DNA from: Phycisphaeraceae bacterium
GTDB lineage: Bacteria; Planctomycetota; Phycisphaerae; Phycisphaerales; SM1A02
DNA length: 64,000 nucleotides
NCBI GenBank assembly: GCA_004213555.1
Contig: SHAP01000009.1
Span: 1 to 64,000 of the forward strand
Direction of reading: 5' to 3'
Shown: in pieces, positions 8,644-16,897 of the stretch
How the letters are laid out: every line of letters starts with the position of its first letter
Position numbering within the stretch: position 1 is the stretch's first letter
Translations under genes and position numbers: made by a program
Notes under the pieces: model-generated
Databases searched by the model: none
Told to the model about the DNA's origin: nothing
The model's input: the letters and a program-made list of their open reading frames with translations, nothing else

Positions 8644-10608
8644 TCAGGAACGTACGGCAACGCCCACCATGGAGCCTGCCTTCTTGGCAATGCTGGCGGC
8701 ATCCAGCCCGCATTGGGCCAAGACATCGTCTTCGCTGCGGCTGCTCTTGGGAATCTTGCGAACGTGCATTTGTTCGATGGTGAATGGGTCGCCCGAGGCG
8801 GTGCAAGCATCGGCCACGGCCGAGCCGATGGCCGCGCCGAAGTTGTCCTCGACCACCAAGATGTTGCCACCATTGACGTTGGCCAAATCCAACAAGGCGT
8901 CTTCGTCGAACGGAATCGAATACAAGTCCACCAGCGTGGCGTCGATGCCAGCTTTGTCCAACAAGTCGATGGCTCGATTGCACTCGTGCACCATGTATCC
9001 AGCCGAGACAATCAAAAGATCTCGGCCCTCGGTCAAAACTTCGAACAAGCCAAGATTGAACACGGTGTTGTCGTCATACAGATGTTCCACGTCCGGGCGG
9101 TGGGTGCGCAGAAGGCATGGGCCATTGTGTTCAGCCATGGCCATTGTCAAACCGTACGCGGCGTACGCGTCGGAAGGCTGGAGCAACCAGCAGAGAGGTT
9201 CTCCGTCTTCGGTTTTGGCGGTGGTGAAGCTTCGGAACCACGCCATATCTGGAAGTGACATTTGACTTGGTCCGTCGGCCGCCAACGAGATGCCCGAGTG
9301 GGAGCCAACAATTTTGATGTTGGCTCTGGAAATGATGGCCATCTCGATTTGGTCATACGCTCGGGTCAGGAATTTTGAGAAGGATGCACAGAACGGCACC
9401 TTTTCGGCGGCGGCCAATCCTGCGGCCACCGAAACCATATTCTGCTCGGCAATTTTGCATTCGGCAAACCTGTCGGTTGCTTCTGGTTCGGCCAAAAAGT
9501 CTTGGGTGAAGGTGGAGTTTCTGGTGTCAGCATCCAGCGCCCAGACTCGCTTGTCGTTGCGCGCCAACATACGCAGGGCCATGCCGAATGCTTTTCGGGT
9601 GGCGAACTTGCCGCTTTTCAGCACCAAGCCTTTGTCGACGCTGTTCATGGCTTCGGCAAGAGTGGGCATGTTTTCCGGCCCGAATTGCTCTTCGGGGGTT
9701 GATGCTGGTGGTTCAATACGAAGGACTGCTTCCCCCGAGATCGCGCTGGTGAGCTTCATGGAAGTCAGACCCAACTCCTCACGAACCTGTTCGAGTTGGG
9801 TGCCAGTCGCGACTTTGCCATGCCAGCCGTGACCTTGCAAACATGGTGCCCCCCATCCCTTGATGGTTCTTGCCACAATGGCCATAGGCTGTTCTGAGCC
9901 ACCCTTAAAGCCGTCGATCGCTTCCAAGATGGCGACTGGGTCGTGTCCATCAATGTCAAATACCGCAAAGCCAATCGCTTGCAGCTTGGCCACCATGCGT
10001 TCGGGTGACTGTTGGCTGCTGGTGGCATCCGCTTGTCCGTACCCGTTGCAGTTGAAAATCGGAAGCACGTTGGTGATGTTGTGATCGATGATGAAGTCCA
10101 ACGCTTCTGCGACTTGACCTTCCCGTGCTTCGCCATCACCCAAGATGCAGTAGACCTTGCGATCCACCTCGTCTTTTAAGGCCGCCAGTGCGATCCCCGC
10201 TGCGACCGAAAGACCTTGACCCAGTGAACCGGTTGCGGCATCAAAGAAAGGCATGCCTTCGGCGGGGTTGGGGTGACCATCAAGGACAGAGTCGGTGTCC
10301 CTCAAAGTCAACAAGTGATCACGGGTCAAACCGAACTCGCTGCCTTCTTTGCCAACAACCGCGCCGAGATCGGCAAGGGCGGCGTAGACCGCAGGGACGG
10401 CGTGACCTTCGGAGAGCACCAGTCGGTCGGAACCAGGGTGCCAAGGTTCAGAAGGCACCCAACGCATCGCGTGGTGGGTGAGCACGGCCGTGATATGAGA
10501 AATACTCATGGCGGTCGTCGGGTGTCCGCTTCCAGCGGCGGCGCACATTTCAACGGCATCGCCGCAAAACTGAATGGCTTTGTCGTGAATCGCGGCTTCA
10601 ATGGTCAT
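8644..10608 (-). CDS. tkt: Transketolase
   Basis: Thiamine-diphosphate enzyme of the pentose phosphate pathway, moving two-carbon ketol units between sugar phosphates. The 654-aa product has the expected three-part layout: an N-terminal TPP domain with GSGHP (residues 27-31) and the GDGEAREGQ Mg-TPP motif at 157-165, a central pyrimidine-binding domain (about 310-500), and a C-terminal domain. Start ATG 10608 is preceded by GGAG about 7 bases upstream. It heads the unit tkt-MBL-arfB. DXP synthase is a less likely alternative because the order and spacing fit transketolase. Confidence 0.93.
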   Translation of the reverse strand: MTIEAAIHDKAIQFCGDAVEMCAAAGSGHPTTAMSISHITAVLTHHAMRWVPSEPWHPGSDRLVLSEGHAVPAVYAALADLGAVVGKEGSEFGLTRDHLLTLRDTDSVLDGHPNPAEGMPFFDAATGSLGQGLSVAAGIALAALKDEVDRKVYCILGDGEAREGQVAEALDFIIDHNITNVLPIFNCNGYGQADATSSQQSPERMVAKLQAIGFAVFDIDGHDPVAILEAIDGFKGGSEQPMAIVARTIKGWGAPCLQGHGWHGKVATGTQLEQVREELGLTSMKLTSAISGEAVLRIEPPASTPEEQFGPENMPTLAEAMNSVDKGLVLKSGKFATRKAFGMALRMLARNDKRVWALDADTRNSTFTQDFLAEPEATDRFAECKIAEQNMVSVAAGLAAAEKVPFCASFSKFLTRAYDQIEMAIISRANIKIVGSHSGISLAADGPSQMSLPDMAWFRSFTTAKTEDGEPLCWLLQPSDAYAAYGLTMAMAEHNGPCLLRTHRPDVEHLYDDNTVFNLGLFEVLTEGRDLLIVSAGYMVHECNRAIDLLDKAGIDATLVDLYSIPFDEDALLDLANVNGGNILVVEDNFGAAIGSAVADACTASGDPFTIEQMHVRKIPKSSRSEDDVLAQCGLDAASIAKKAGSMVGVAVRS

Positions 10609-10723
10609 GCGGTGCTCCGGGGTTGGGGGGATGAAGACGGAGTATCCCCGCTGGCATGCATTCCGGCAACCGATGAAAGGCCTGTGGAGGGACCCTTGTT
10701 CTGGGAGATTTAGAAGGATCGGC

Positions 10724-11863
10724 TCAGTCGAGCGAGACAGGCATCACCACGTAGATGAACTCGCCATCTGCTTTCAAGACTCCAGGTTTCTGGGGACCCT
10801 TGAGGCTCAAGATGATTTCCGGTGAGTCGATGATCTTGAGGGCATCCGTGAGGTATCCAGGATTGAATCCGATGGACAATTCATCGCCGTCGTAATTGCA
10901 GTCCACCCGAATTTCGGCCTCTCCCGTGTCAGGAGCTCGAGATGTGATGACCAAATTCCCCGCGGAAAATGTCAATTTGACCCCGCGGGATTCTTGGCTG
11001 GTGAGCAAGGCTGCCCGACGAACCGCTCCGGCCAGCGAACTGGTGTCCATCGTGACGTGGATGTCGTTGTCTTTGGGCACAACATCAGACCAGGGAGGAA
11101 AGGATCCTTCGACCAGAGTGGAGGTGATGGTTGCGTTTCTCGATCCATGACCGATCCCGAAATGGGCCCGCCCGTCACGTATGGAGACTCGCACTTCACC
11201 CTGAGCACGAGCGTCCAACAACTTGCCCAAAAGTTGGAGGGCTTTGGAAGGGACAATGGTATTTCCGTCTTGATCGGTGGTTTTTTCGCATGAACAAGAG
11301 GAAAGAGCCAGCCGGCGACCGTCGGTTGCCACGCAACGCAGGGTTTGGCCGCTCCGTTCAAACAGCACGCCGTTGATGGCGTAACGCGACTGTTCATTGG
11401 CGGCGGCAAAAAGAGTTCGTTGGATCTGCTTGCGAAGAATGACCGCAGGCACTTCGTAATCGGCCGTGATGGATTCGTCAAAGTCTTCAACTTCGGGTGC
11501 TTCCGACACCGGGAAGCCGTGCAAAGACCAGTTGGATCCAAGACCGCGAATTCGAAGTCGATCTCCTTCTGCTTCCAGCGTGAGTGTGGGATCATCGCTG
11601 GCTTTGACAATTTGGGACAGCTTGTCCGCAGGCACCAACACTTCACCCTCTTGCTGCACATCCACTTCGTCGATGGTCTGAGCAACGCCGATCTCGAGAT
11701 CGGTGGCAGAGAAACGCAGTTGGCCATCGCCGGCTGTAATCCGCAGGCATTGAAGGACCGGGGAAGGGCTTCGCGCGGCCACCACTCCAGAGACCAACGA
11801 CACAGCGTCGGCCAGAGCGGTTCGGTCGCAGACAATTTTCATCGCAGTTGCAGTACTTGGCAT
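10724..11863 (-). CDS. dnaN: DNA polymerase III beta subunit (sliding clamp)
   Basis: Ring-shaped processivity clamp of the replicative polymerase. The product is 379 aa from ATG 11863 or 372 aa from the in-frame ATG 11842, which gives the family-typical start MKIVCDRTALADAV. Three clamp repeats of about 120 residues are apparent, with ATDLEIG in the first, the strongly conserved VATDGRRLAL in the second, and the C-terminal VMPVSLD close to the usual M-P-x-R-L ending. GGAAA lies about 7 bases before 11863. dnaA is not adjacent; the upstream neighbour is a zinc-ribbon membrane protein gene. Confidence 0.93.
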   Translation of the reverse strand: MPSTATAMKIVCDRTALADAVSLVSGVVAARSPSPVLQCLRITAGDGQLRFSATDLEIGVAQTIDEVDVQQEGEVLVPADKLSQIVKASDDPTLTLEAEGDRLRIRGLGSNWSLHGFPVSEAPEVEDFDESITADYEVPAVILRKQIQRTLFAAANEQSRYAINGVLFERSGQTLRCVATDGRRLALSSCSCEKTTDQDGNTIVPSKALQLLGKLLDARAQGEVRVSIRDGRAHFGIGHGSRNATITSTLVEGSFPPWSDVVPKDNDIHVTMDTSSLAGAVRRAALLTSQESRGVKLTFSAGNLVITSRAPDTGEAEIRVDCNYDGDELSIGFNPGYLTDALKIIDSPEIILSLKGPQKPGVLKADGEFIYVVMPVSLD

Positions 11864-11894
11864 GGTTGTTTCCACAGGCAAAATCGGGCCATCC

Positions 11895-11900
11895 ATTGTA
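11895..11900 (-). promoter_or_regulatory. dnaN: Candidate dnaN -10 box TACAAT
   Basis: TACAAT on the minus strand, 31 bases before ATG 11863, resembles a sigma-70 -10 element and would give a leader of roughly 25 bases. No good -35 is seen. Confidence 0.35.
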
Positions 11901-12004
11901 CCCCTTGTGGTTGGAAGCCCAGAAAACCTCGAAATCTTGTGATTTTCTCCAACACAGTGTCTTTGTCCACCAACTGTCCCCACCAGACGGGAGATGCATC
12001 TGCG

Positions 12005-12343
12005 TTATCGGTCTTTTGGTGTGGGGAGTCGTGCGCCAGAGATTTCCAGATCTTTGGCCAGTGTTCTGGCGAGAGGAACCATGATTGCAAAGCCCACGAA
12101 AAGCAGCCCGGAAATCAACAAGTTGCGTTGAGGAAGATCCCACAGGATGAGCAGGAAGGTACCGAGAGCCAACACGCTGGCGCAAATGCAGATGGCCCGG
12201 CGAAGTCGGCGAAAGAAAACCCTTTCCAAACGCGCTGCGGCGGCATCGGCTTCACTGGGAAGCCCGCACTCGGGGCAGCGCACTCCGGTAGGTCGTGGTT
12301 GACCGCAGTCTGGACAGGGAATGTTGTTCGAGTTGGATTCCAT
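12005..12343 (-). CDS. Zinc-ribbon membrane protein of unknown function
   Basis: A 112-aa protein with a zinc ribbon at the N-terminus (Cys10, Cys13, Cys23, Cys26 in CPDCG and CPECG) followed by two hydrophobic segments at about residues 50-70 and 75-95 and a short charged tail. This is a small membrane protein with a cytosolic metal-binding head. Planctomycete genomes carry many such unassigned proteins, and I cannot name a function. TAGGAT lies 12 bases before ATG 12343. It sits between citrate synthase and dnaN, all on the minus strand. Confidence 0.72.
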   Translation of the reverse strand: MESNSNNIPCPDCGQPRPTGVRCPECGLPSEADAAAARLERVFFRRLRRAICICASVLALGTFLLILWDLPQRNLLISGLLFVGFAIMVPLARTLAKDLEISGARLPTPKDR

Positions 12344-12397
12344 ACCGAGCCAGCAATCCTAGAAGGGCGGTTTCTTTCGGTCCCACTGTTTGCGTTT

Positions 12398-13549
12398 TTA
12401 ATCGTTCCAGTTCGACAACCCTGGCCCCACATATTCTGCCAACGGTCGAATGATGCGGTTGTTGGCATGCTGCTCCATGATGTGAGCGCACCAGCCCGTG
12501 ATACGACTCGCGACGAAAATGGGGGTGTACTGCGGCACCGGAATGCCCATGGAGAAATAGGTCATCCCGCAAGGAAAATCAACATTGGGGTGAATGTTCT
12601 TGTCGCGAAGCATGATGCTTTGAACGGCATCACCCAAGTCAAACAGTGGCATGGCCGATGGCATTTCGGCTTCTGCAAATTTTCGTCCCCACTCCCGAAG
12701 GATGCCAGCGCGATGGTCCCCGTTTTTGTAAACGCGGTGCCCGAAGCCCATCAGCTTGCGCTTTTCCTGAAATGCTCGCTGCATCCAAGCGTCGACATCG
12801 AGAGCGCCATCTTTCGTGTCCGCCATGATTTCATTCAGCATGTCCATGGCTGCTTCATTCGCGCCACCATGAAGATTGCCCTTCAGAGCGCCAATCGCGG
12901 CACACACGGAAGAGTGAAGATCCGAATTGGTTGAAGCCACCACCCGACTGGTGAACGTCGACGCGTTGAAATCGTGTTCCGCGTAGAGCACCAGTGACAC
13001 ATCCATCACTTTGGTGGCAAGTTCACCTGGCCTTTTTCCAGTCATGCACCACAAAAGGTTGCCCGCGTGGCTGAGTTCAGAGTCGGCGTGCACTTCATCC
13101 TTGCCGTCAAGGGCGGTCTGGTGGGCTCCGATCAGCGCAGGAATCATTGCCGTAAGACGAATCGATTTGGCAAGCTCTGCTTCCGGTTCGTTGTCTTCGC
13201 ATTTGTGGTCCAAGTGTCCCGCCATGGAAACAGCGGTGCGGAGGGCGGACATGGGGTGCGTGTTGGGGGCAGTCTTTGCAATTTCTCGGATCAGTGCGGT
13301 CGCAGCGGGGGGTGGGGTGCGGGAGGCTTTGAGCCGAGCATCAAAATCGGCGAGTTCTTGGGGGTTTGGTTTGTGTCCGACCAGCAGCAGAAAAGCCACT
13401 TCTTCAAACGAAGCATTCGCCGCGAGATCGGCGATTTCGTATCCGCGATAGATCAATTGGGTTTGGTTGACGGCGCAAATCGAAGTGTCTCCGGCAGTCA
13501 AACCCGCCAGGCCTCGATTGTCAGAAGCTTTTGTTCCAGAGTGGGTCAT
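12398..13549 (-). CDS. gltA: Citrate synthase
   Basis: Condenses acetyl-CoA and oxaloacetate to citrate, the entry step of the TCA cycle. The 383-aa product is the short bacterial form. The catalytic triad is visible: His227 in NLHGGANEAAM, His271 in MGFGHRVYKNGD and Asp324 in NVDFPCG. 2-methylcitrate synthase is an alternative that sequence alone does not exclude. Start ATG 13549 (MTHSGTKASD) is chosen over the in-frame TTG 13567, which lies in a T-tract. TACACT is 6 bases upstream and there is no Shine-Dalgarno sequence. The start lies only 17 bases after the terminator of the preceding gene. Confidence 0.93.
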   Translation of the reverse strand: MTHSGTKASDNRGLAGLTAGDTSICAVNQTQLIYRGYEIADLAANASFEEVAFLLLVGHKPNPQELADFDARLKASRTPPPAATALIREIAKTAPNTHPMSALRTAVSMAGHLDHKCEDNEPEAELAKSIRLTAMIPALIGAHQTALDGKDEVHADSELSHAGNLLWCMTGKRPGELATKVMDVSLVLYAEHDFNASTFTSRVVASTNSDLHSSVCAAIGALKGNLHGGANEAAMDMLNEIMADTKDGALDVDAWMQRAFQEKRKLMGFGHRVYKNGDHRAGILREWGRKFAEAEMPSAMPLFDLGDAVQSIMLRDKNIHPNVDFPCGMTYFSMGIPVPQYTPIFVASRITGWCAHIMEQHANNRIIRPLAEYVGPGLSNWND

Positions 13550-13555
13550 GCGTGA

Positions 13556-13561
13556 AGTGTA
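13556..13561 (-). promoter_or_regulatory. -10-like TACACT, 6 nt before citrate synthase
   Basis: TACACT (13561-13556) ends 6 bases before ATG 13549. A TTGGGG hexamer 16 bases further upstream falls inside the terminator stem and could be a weak -35. Confidence 0.4.
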
Positions 13562-13565
13562 AGGC

Positions 13566-13598
13566 AAAAAAAAAGGCCCCCAATTTTTGGGGGCCTTT
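13566..13598 (-). terminator. Rho-independent terminator of the dockerin-tailed gene
   Basis: On the minus strand an 11-bp stem (13597-13587 with 13583-13573; core GGCCCCC/GGGGGCC) with a 3-base loop runs into nine T residues (13574-13566). It lies directly after the stop at 13622 of the secreted dockerin-tailed gene. Confidence 0.9.
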
Positions 13599-13621
13599 GG
13601 CGAAATATCATTCTCTATTGC

Positions 13622-15052
13622 TTAGCAGTCGCCGTAGGCCGAGAGCAACATAAGAAGATCGTTAAATTCCACGGTGCCGCTGCCGTCCAGATCTGCTGCG
13701 GGACTTTCCGAATCCCAAGAAGAAAGCAGGGTCAGGAGATCTTCAAACTCGACTTTGCCGTTGCCATTGATGTCACCGACGCAGTCCTGTGGAACGTCGG
13801 GGATGTCCGCGAGAGCGAATCGATTGGCTTCAGAAGTTTCCTTGAAAAAGTCCATTTCAATTTGACCGTTCGTCGGCGGGTAGGGTGACGTGAATCTGAA
13901 GTTGTAGGTTGTTCCCCAGCGGATGGCATTGGCGTTGGGGTTTTGCTCGAACGACTCGGTGGCAAACACAATGCCACTGTCAAGACTCGAATTGCTCCAC
14001 GGGGTGGGTTCATACGGCTCCCCGGAGTGGTACTCCGGACATGCAAAGCCGAATGATGTGGCCATCGGGTCACCGTTGGTGGGAATGATCAGTCGCCCAA
14101 TCGATGCATCGATGTTCTGGTTGTAGATCGCATACTCATAGTCCCATGTGCCATCTCCATTGTCATAAGACCTTGATGCGACAATCATCTGACCCATCCC
14201 TGGGATTCCAATGCGTTGGTATTTCACGGCCGGGTCGGCAGCCTTCCACGCGAAGAGTGCGGGAAGAGCAACTTGGGTCTCGGTGGTGAAGCCCACGATG
14301 TTCCCGCCGTTGTTGATGTTCACACCTCGGAAGGACATGTTGTTGTCACCGTTGCCGCCTTGGGTGGGGTTGTCATCGGGACAAACGTATTGCCCTTCAA
14401 CAAAGAATGAGGAGCCTGAAGGGACATTGGTCACCTTGTTTTGAGGAACCCGGAGCCGTCGAGCCGTGGATCCGCTGTAAACCGGATTCGTGGGGGGGTA
14501 GGGAAAGACACCAGTGGTTGCGTTCACTTCGAACTTGGGTCCCAATGTGCTTTGAGATCCGTTGCGGCTCGCGGTGTAAGGATCGGAGCAGTTGACACCA
14601 AGAGTGGAGCATGAAGTGGCTTGGCATGGGCCGCAATCGCTCTGGCTCAAGGCGCAGAACCCGTGCTTTAGCCATGATTGCCCAATCATTTCCATGCGAG
14701 GGTGGCCATTGGGACCAGGCGCCAAGCGGTACATGGATTGACCAATGACAGGGTGCTGGTTGTTGTTGGGAATCCAAAGCAGAGGTTCGTCGCCAATGTT
14801 GCAGCTGACGGTCCCAATGCTATACGCGTCGTAGCCACTGGAGGCGCTGTAGTTGGTGTAGCTCTGCAAATCCCAAACCACCACATCGGGACCAACCGCT
14901 CCGAGAAATTGCGCATTCAACCCAGAGCCAGTGGCGGCGGACGAGGGCGTTGAAGACTGCCCCAATTCGACGTCCGCTGCGTTGGTGATGGAACCAATAA
15001 GGATGAGACCGGCAGAGAGTGCCGAGACGCTTAAAATCAAAGTGTTTCGCAT
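13622..15052 (-). CDS. Secreted protein with two-repeat dockerin-like C-terminus
   Basis: A 476-aa exported protein with a signal peptide (MRNTLILSV..., cleavage probably near residue 26 after NAA). The body is rich in Cys, Gly, Asn and Pro and has no domain I can name. The last 55 residues are two calcium-loop repeats, GDINGNGKVEFEDLLTLLSS and DLDGSGTVEFNDLLMLLSA, ending in Cys, the kind of dockerin-like anchor common in Phycisphaerae. It may be cell-surface attached. Start ATG 15052 is preceded by GGGGGGA about 6 bases upstream; longer in-frame starts lack a signal. The gene is monocistronic, with its own terminator. Confidence 0.82.
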   Translation of the reverse strand: MRNTLILSVSALSAGLILIGSITNAADVELGQSSTPSSAATGSGLNAQFLGAVGPDVVVWDLQSYTNYSASSGYDAYSIGTVSCNIGDEPLLWIPNNNQHPVIGQSMYRLAPGPNGHPRMEMIGQSWLKHGFCALSQSDCGPCQATSCSTLGVNCSDPYTASRNGSQSTLGPKFEVNATTGVFPYPPTNPVYSGSTARRLRVPQNKVTNVPSGSSFFVEGQYVCPDDNPTQGGNGDNNMSFRGVNINNGGNIVGFTTETQVALPALFAWKAADPAVKYQRIGIPGMGQMIVASRSYDNGDGTWDYEYAIYNQNIDASIGRLIIPTNGDPMATSFGFACPEYHSGEPYEPTPWSNSSLDSGIVFATESFEQNPNANAIRWGTTYNFRFTSPYPPTNGQIEMDFFKETSEANRFALADIPDVPQDCVGDINGNGKVEFEDLLTLLSSWDSESPAADLDGSGTVEFNDLLMLLSAYGDC

Positions 15053-15123
15053 AGAAATTCCCCCCAAAAAGAATACGACGCCTGCATGGGCCAACGGATG
15101 ACTTTTTGCCGATTCCTTTGGGT

Positions 15124-15161
15124 TTCTCGGACGCTGTTGCTTTTTTGACTGTTCTCGGACG
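15124..15161. repeat. Direct repeat TTCTCGGACG, two copies 28 bp apart
   Basis: Identical 10-mers at 15124-15133 and 15152-15161, in the gap between the pentein gene stop and the dockerin-tailed gene start. On the minus strand they lie about 70 to 110 bases before ATG 15052, a position where a regulator could bind. Confidence 0.35.
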
Positions 15162-15172
15162 TCTGCGTCGGT

Positions 15173-16897
15173 TCAATCGTTCAGTGGCTGGGAAGCAGGA
15201 ATGGGCTCTAGAGCACAATGCAAGCCCCCATCTCGTTCCAGAATGGTTCGAGCTGGACGCCCTTTGACTTCCCGACCCAGCCCTTCGTACACCCTTGCCG
15301 CCGCCTCTTCGGCTGGTTCACTTCCCGCGCCAAACTGTGGCCAAAACACATGGGTGCGGGTAACCAAAGCATTGGCCGGCCCCCACAATCTCCCGATCGA
15401 GACCAAGCTGGGCACCCGACGAACCTCGTGGCCTTTTGATCGCAAGGTTGCCACCATGGCTTCACGTCGTTCGGCCATGCGCACCATCGCGGCAAATGCT
15501 GAACGAACCTCAGGGGTCATCCGTTCGGATTCATTGGCCAAGAGAAGTTCCGCCAAGAGAAGGTCGCATGCATGTTGCAACCGAGAACTCATGGGATTTG
15601 GAGGATTGCGGTCAATCACCCTTCGGTATTCGGTGATTTCTTCCAAGGTGTTGGCCGGTGCTTGAAAAGCATTTTCCAACAGGAGCTTCGCGGCGGCTGT
15701 TGGATCGGCCACAAACATCACGGGACCCTCTGGCGATTGAACGACACAAAGTTCGATGTCCAGATGAAATCCTGAAGGAGTGAGAGGGGTGACAGCGTCG
15801 GCTCCAAATGTTCGTTGGAGCGCCCGGGCCGATTCCTCGGTGGTCAGTCCAAGTCTTTGGTTGCGTGCGAGGGTCGTGGTGGAAACCAAAAGGTGCGACC
15901 GGCCATCGCGTTCTCGGAACAGCAGGATGTTGCCGCCTTGCCAAAGCAGGCCGGTCGCGCGCGATACGGCGTGTCCAGCGCGGACATAGCTTTCGGCGGC
16001 AAACTCCCCGGGAGGCCACCATTCGGTGCCGGTGTCTCCTCTCGAAGCCCACCGAGGACGCAACAGATACTTTGTTTGACCGTCAGTGGCCAAGCGTCCA
16101 TTGTCTCGGGCCCACTGGTCGGGTCTTCCAACCGTGCGTACCCCGGTGGTGCCGGAGATGGTTTGGTTTTCAGCGATCGCAATGGTTCCCGAGAATCGGG
16201 GCAAAAGATCAGCCGCGCTCCCATCGTTGCGTCCGTCGATCAAACGGAGGTCTGGCAGGTGGGCACGCCAACCGGAAGACGGGTCGCTTCCATCGTCGTG
16301 GCAAAATTGAAGATTGGTGGTCGGCCACTCCAATTGGAACTGAGAGCGTGGGAAGTCGGTGTGTGGCGTGGACGAAAGGATCTGCTCCAAGACGGGGATG
16401 CCATCGGGACCGGTGAAGAGGCCCGCCAAGTCAAGCGGAATACCAACGTTCAGCATCCGATCCACCTTGGCTGATTTCTGCGCGTGGGTGAGAAGCGTGG
16501 CCACAAGACCTTCGGTCGAAAGTTCACGCAACACCGCCGCTTGTTCCTGCGTCCCAGGTTGAGCAGGTCCTTTCCCAAAAAAGTTGGCCTGTGCGGGACG
16601 AAGGGCGTTCCCCCAACCGATTCTTGACGCACGTTCTTCGGGAAGCCAAGGATCAACCGATTCGGCGATGCGCTCTGGGGTCAAGCCCACCGGTTGCCGT
16701 GGAGGATGCTGGGTGGAAGTGCGCCAGCTTTGACCGATGACCCGATCCACCAGTGCGTCGACGACCGTCTCTGGCCACGCCAAATCCTTGAACGTGCTCT
16801 GGCCCACAGGCAACGCTTCGATCCTTGCTTTGACTTCGGCTTCAACCGGCCCTGGAGGGATGAAGGACCAGCACACGGCGCAGGTCAAGAAAATCAA
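15173..16897 (-). CDS. Secreted pentein-fold protein, agmatine/peptidylarginine deiminase-like
   Basis: A 574-aa protein with a short hydrophobic N-terminus (about 1-20). The C-terminal half carries the guanidine-modifying pentein signature in the right order: WARDNG (Asp265), WQGGNI (319-324), HLD (378-380), the FWPQFG strand (518-523) and GLHC (Cys561). Agmatine deiminases show W-x-R-D, E-GGN, H-x-D, VPQFG and GGxxHC. The usual Glu before GGN is Gln320 here, and the N-terminal 200 residues are unlike classical enzymes. The likely reaction is deimination or another Cys-based attack on a guanidine or amidine. Its ATG overlaps the antiporter stop by 4 bases, so the two are probably cotranslated. 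Fold is fairly secure; substrate unknown. Confidence 0.72.
   Translation of the reverse strand: MIFLTCAVCWSFIPPGPVEAEVKARIEALPVGQSTFKDLAWPETVVDALVDRVIGQSWRTSTQHPPRQPVGLTPERIAESVDPWLPEERASRIGWGNALRPAQANFFGKGPAQPGTQEQAAVLRELSTEGLVATLLTHAQKSAKVDRMLNVGIPLDLAGLFTGPDGIPVLEQILSSTPHTDFPRSQFQLEWPTTNLQFCHDDGSDPSSGWRAHLPDLRLIDGRNDGSAADLLPRFSGTIAIAENQTISGTTGVRTVGRPDQWARDNGRLATDGQTKYLLRPRWASRGDTGTEWWPPGEFAAESYVRAGHAVSRATGLLWQGGNILLFRERDGRSHLLVSTTTLARNQRLGLTTEESARALQRTFGADAVTPLTPSGFHLDIELCVVQSPEGPVMFVADPTAAAKLLLENAFQAPANTLEEITEYRRVIDRNPPNPMSSRLQHACDLLLAELLLANESERMTPEVRSAFAAMVRMAERREAMVATLRSKGHEVRRVPSLVSIGRLWGPANALVTRTHVFWPQFGAGSEPAEEAAARVYEGLGREVKGRPARTILERDGGLHCALEPIPASQPLND

Noticed and set aside
11864-12004. 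DnaA-box-like sequences upstream of dnaN (TTGTCCACC, GTTTCCACA)
   Set aside because: Only partial matches to TTATCCACA, no cluster, no AT-rich unwinding stretch and no dnaA next to dnaN. An origin of replication is not supported.
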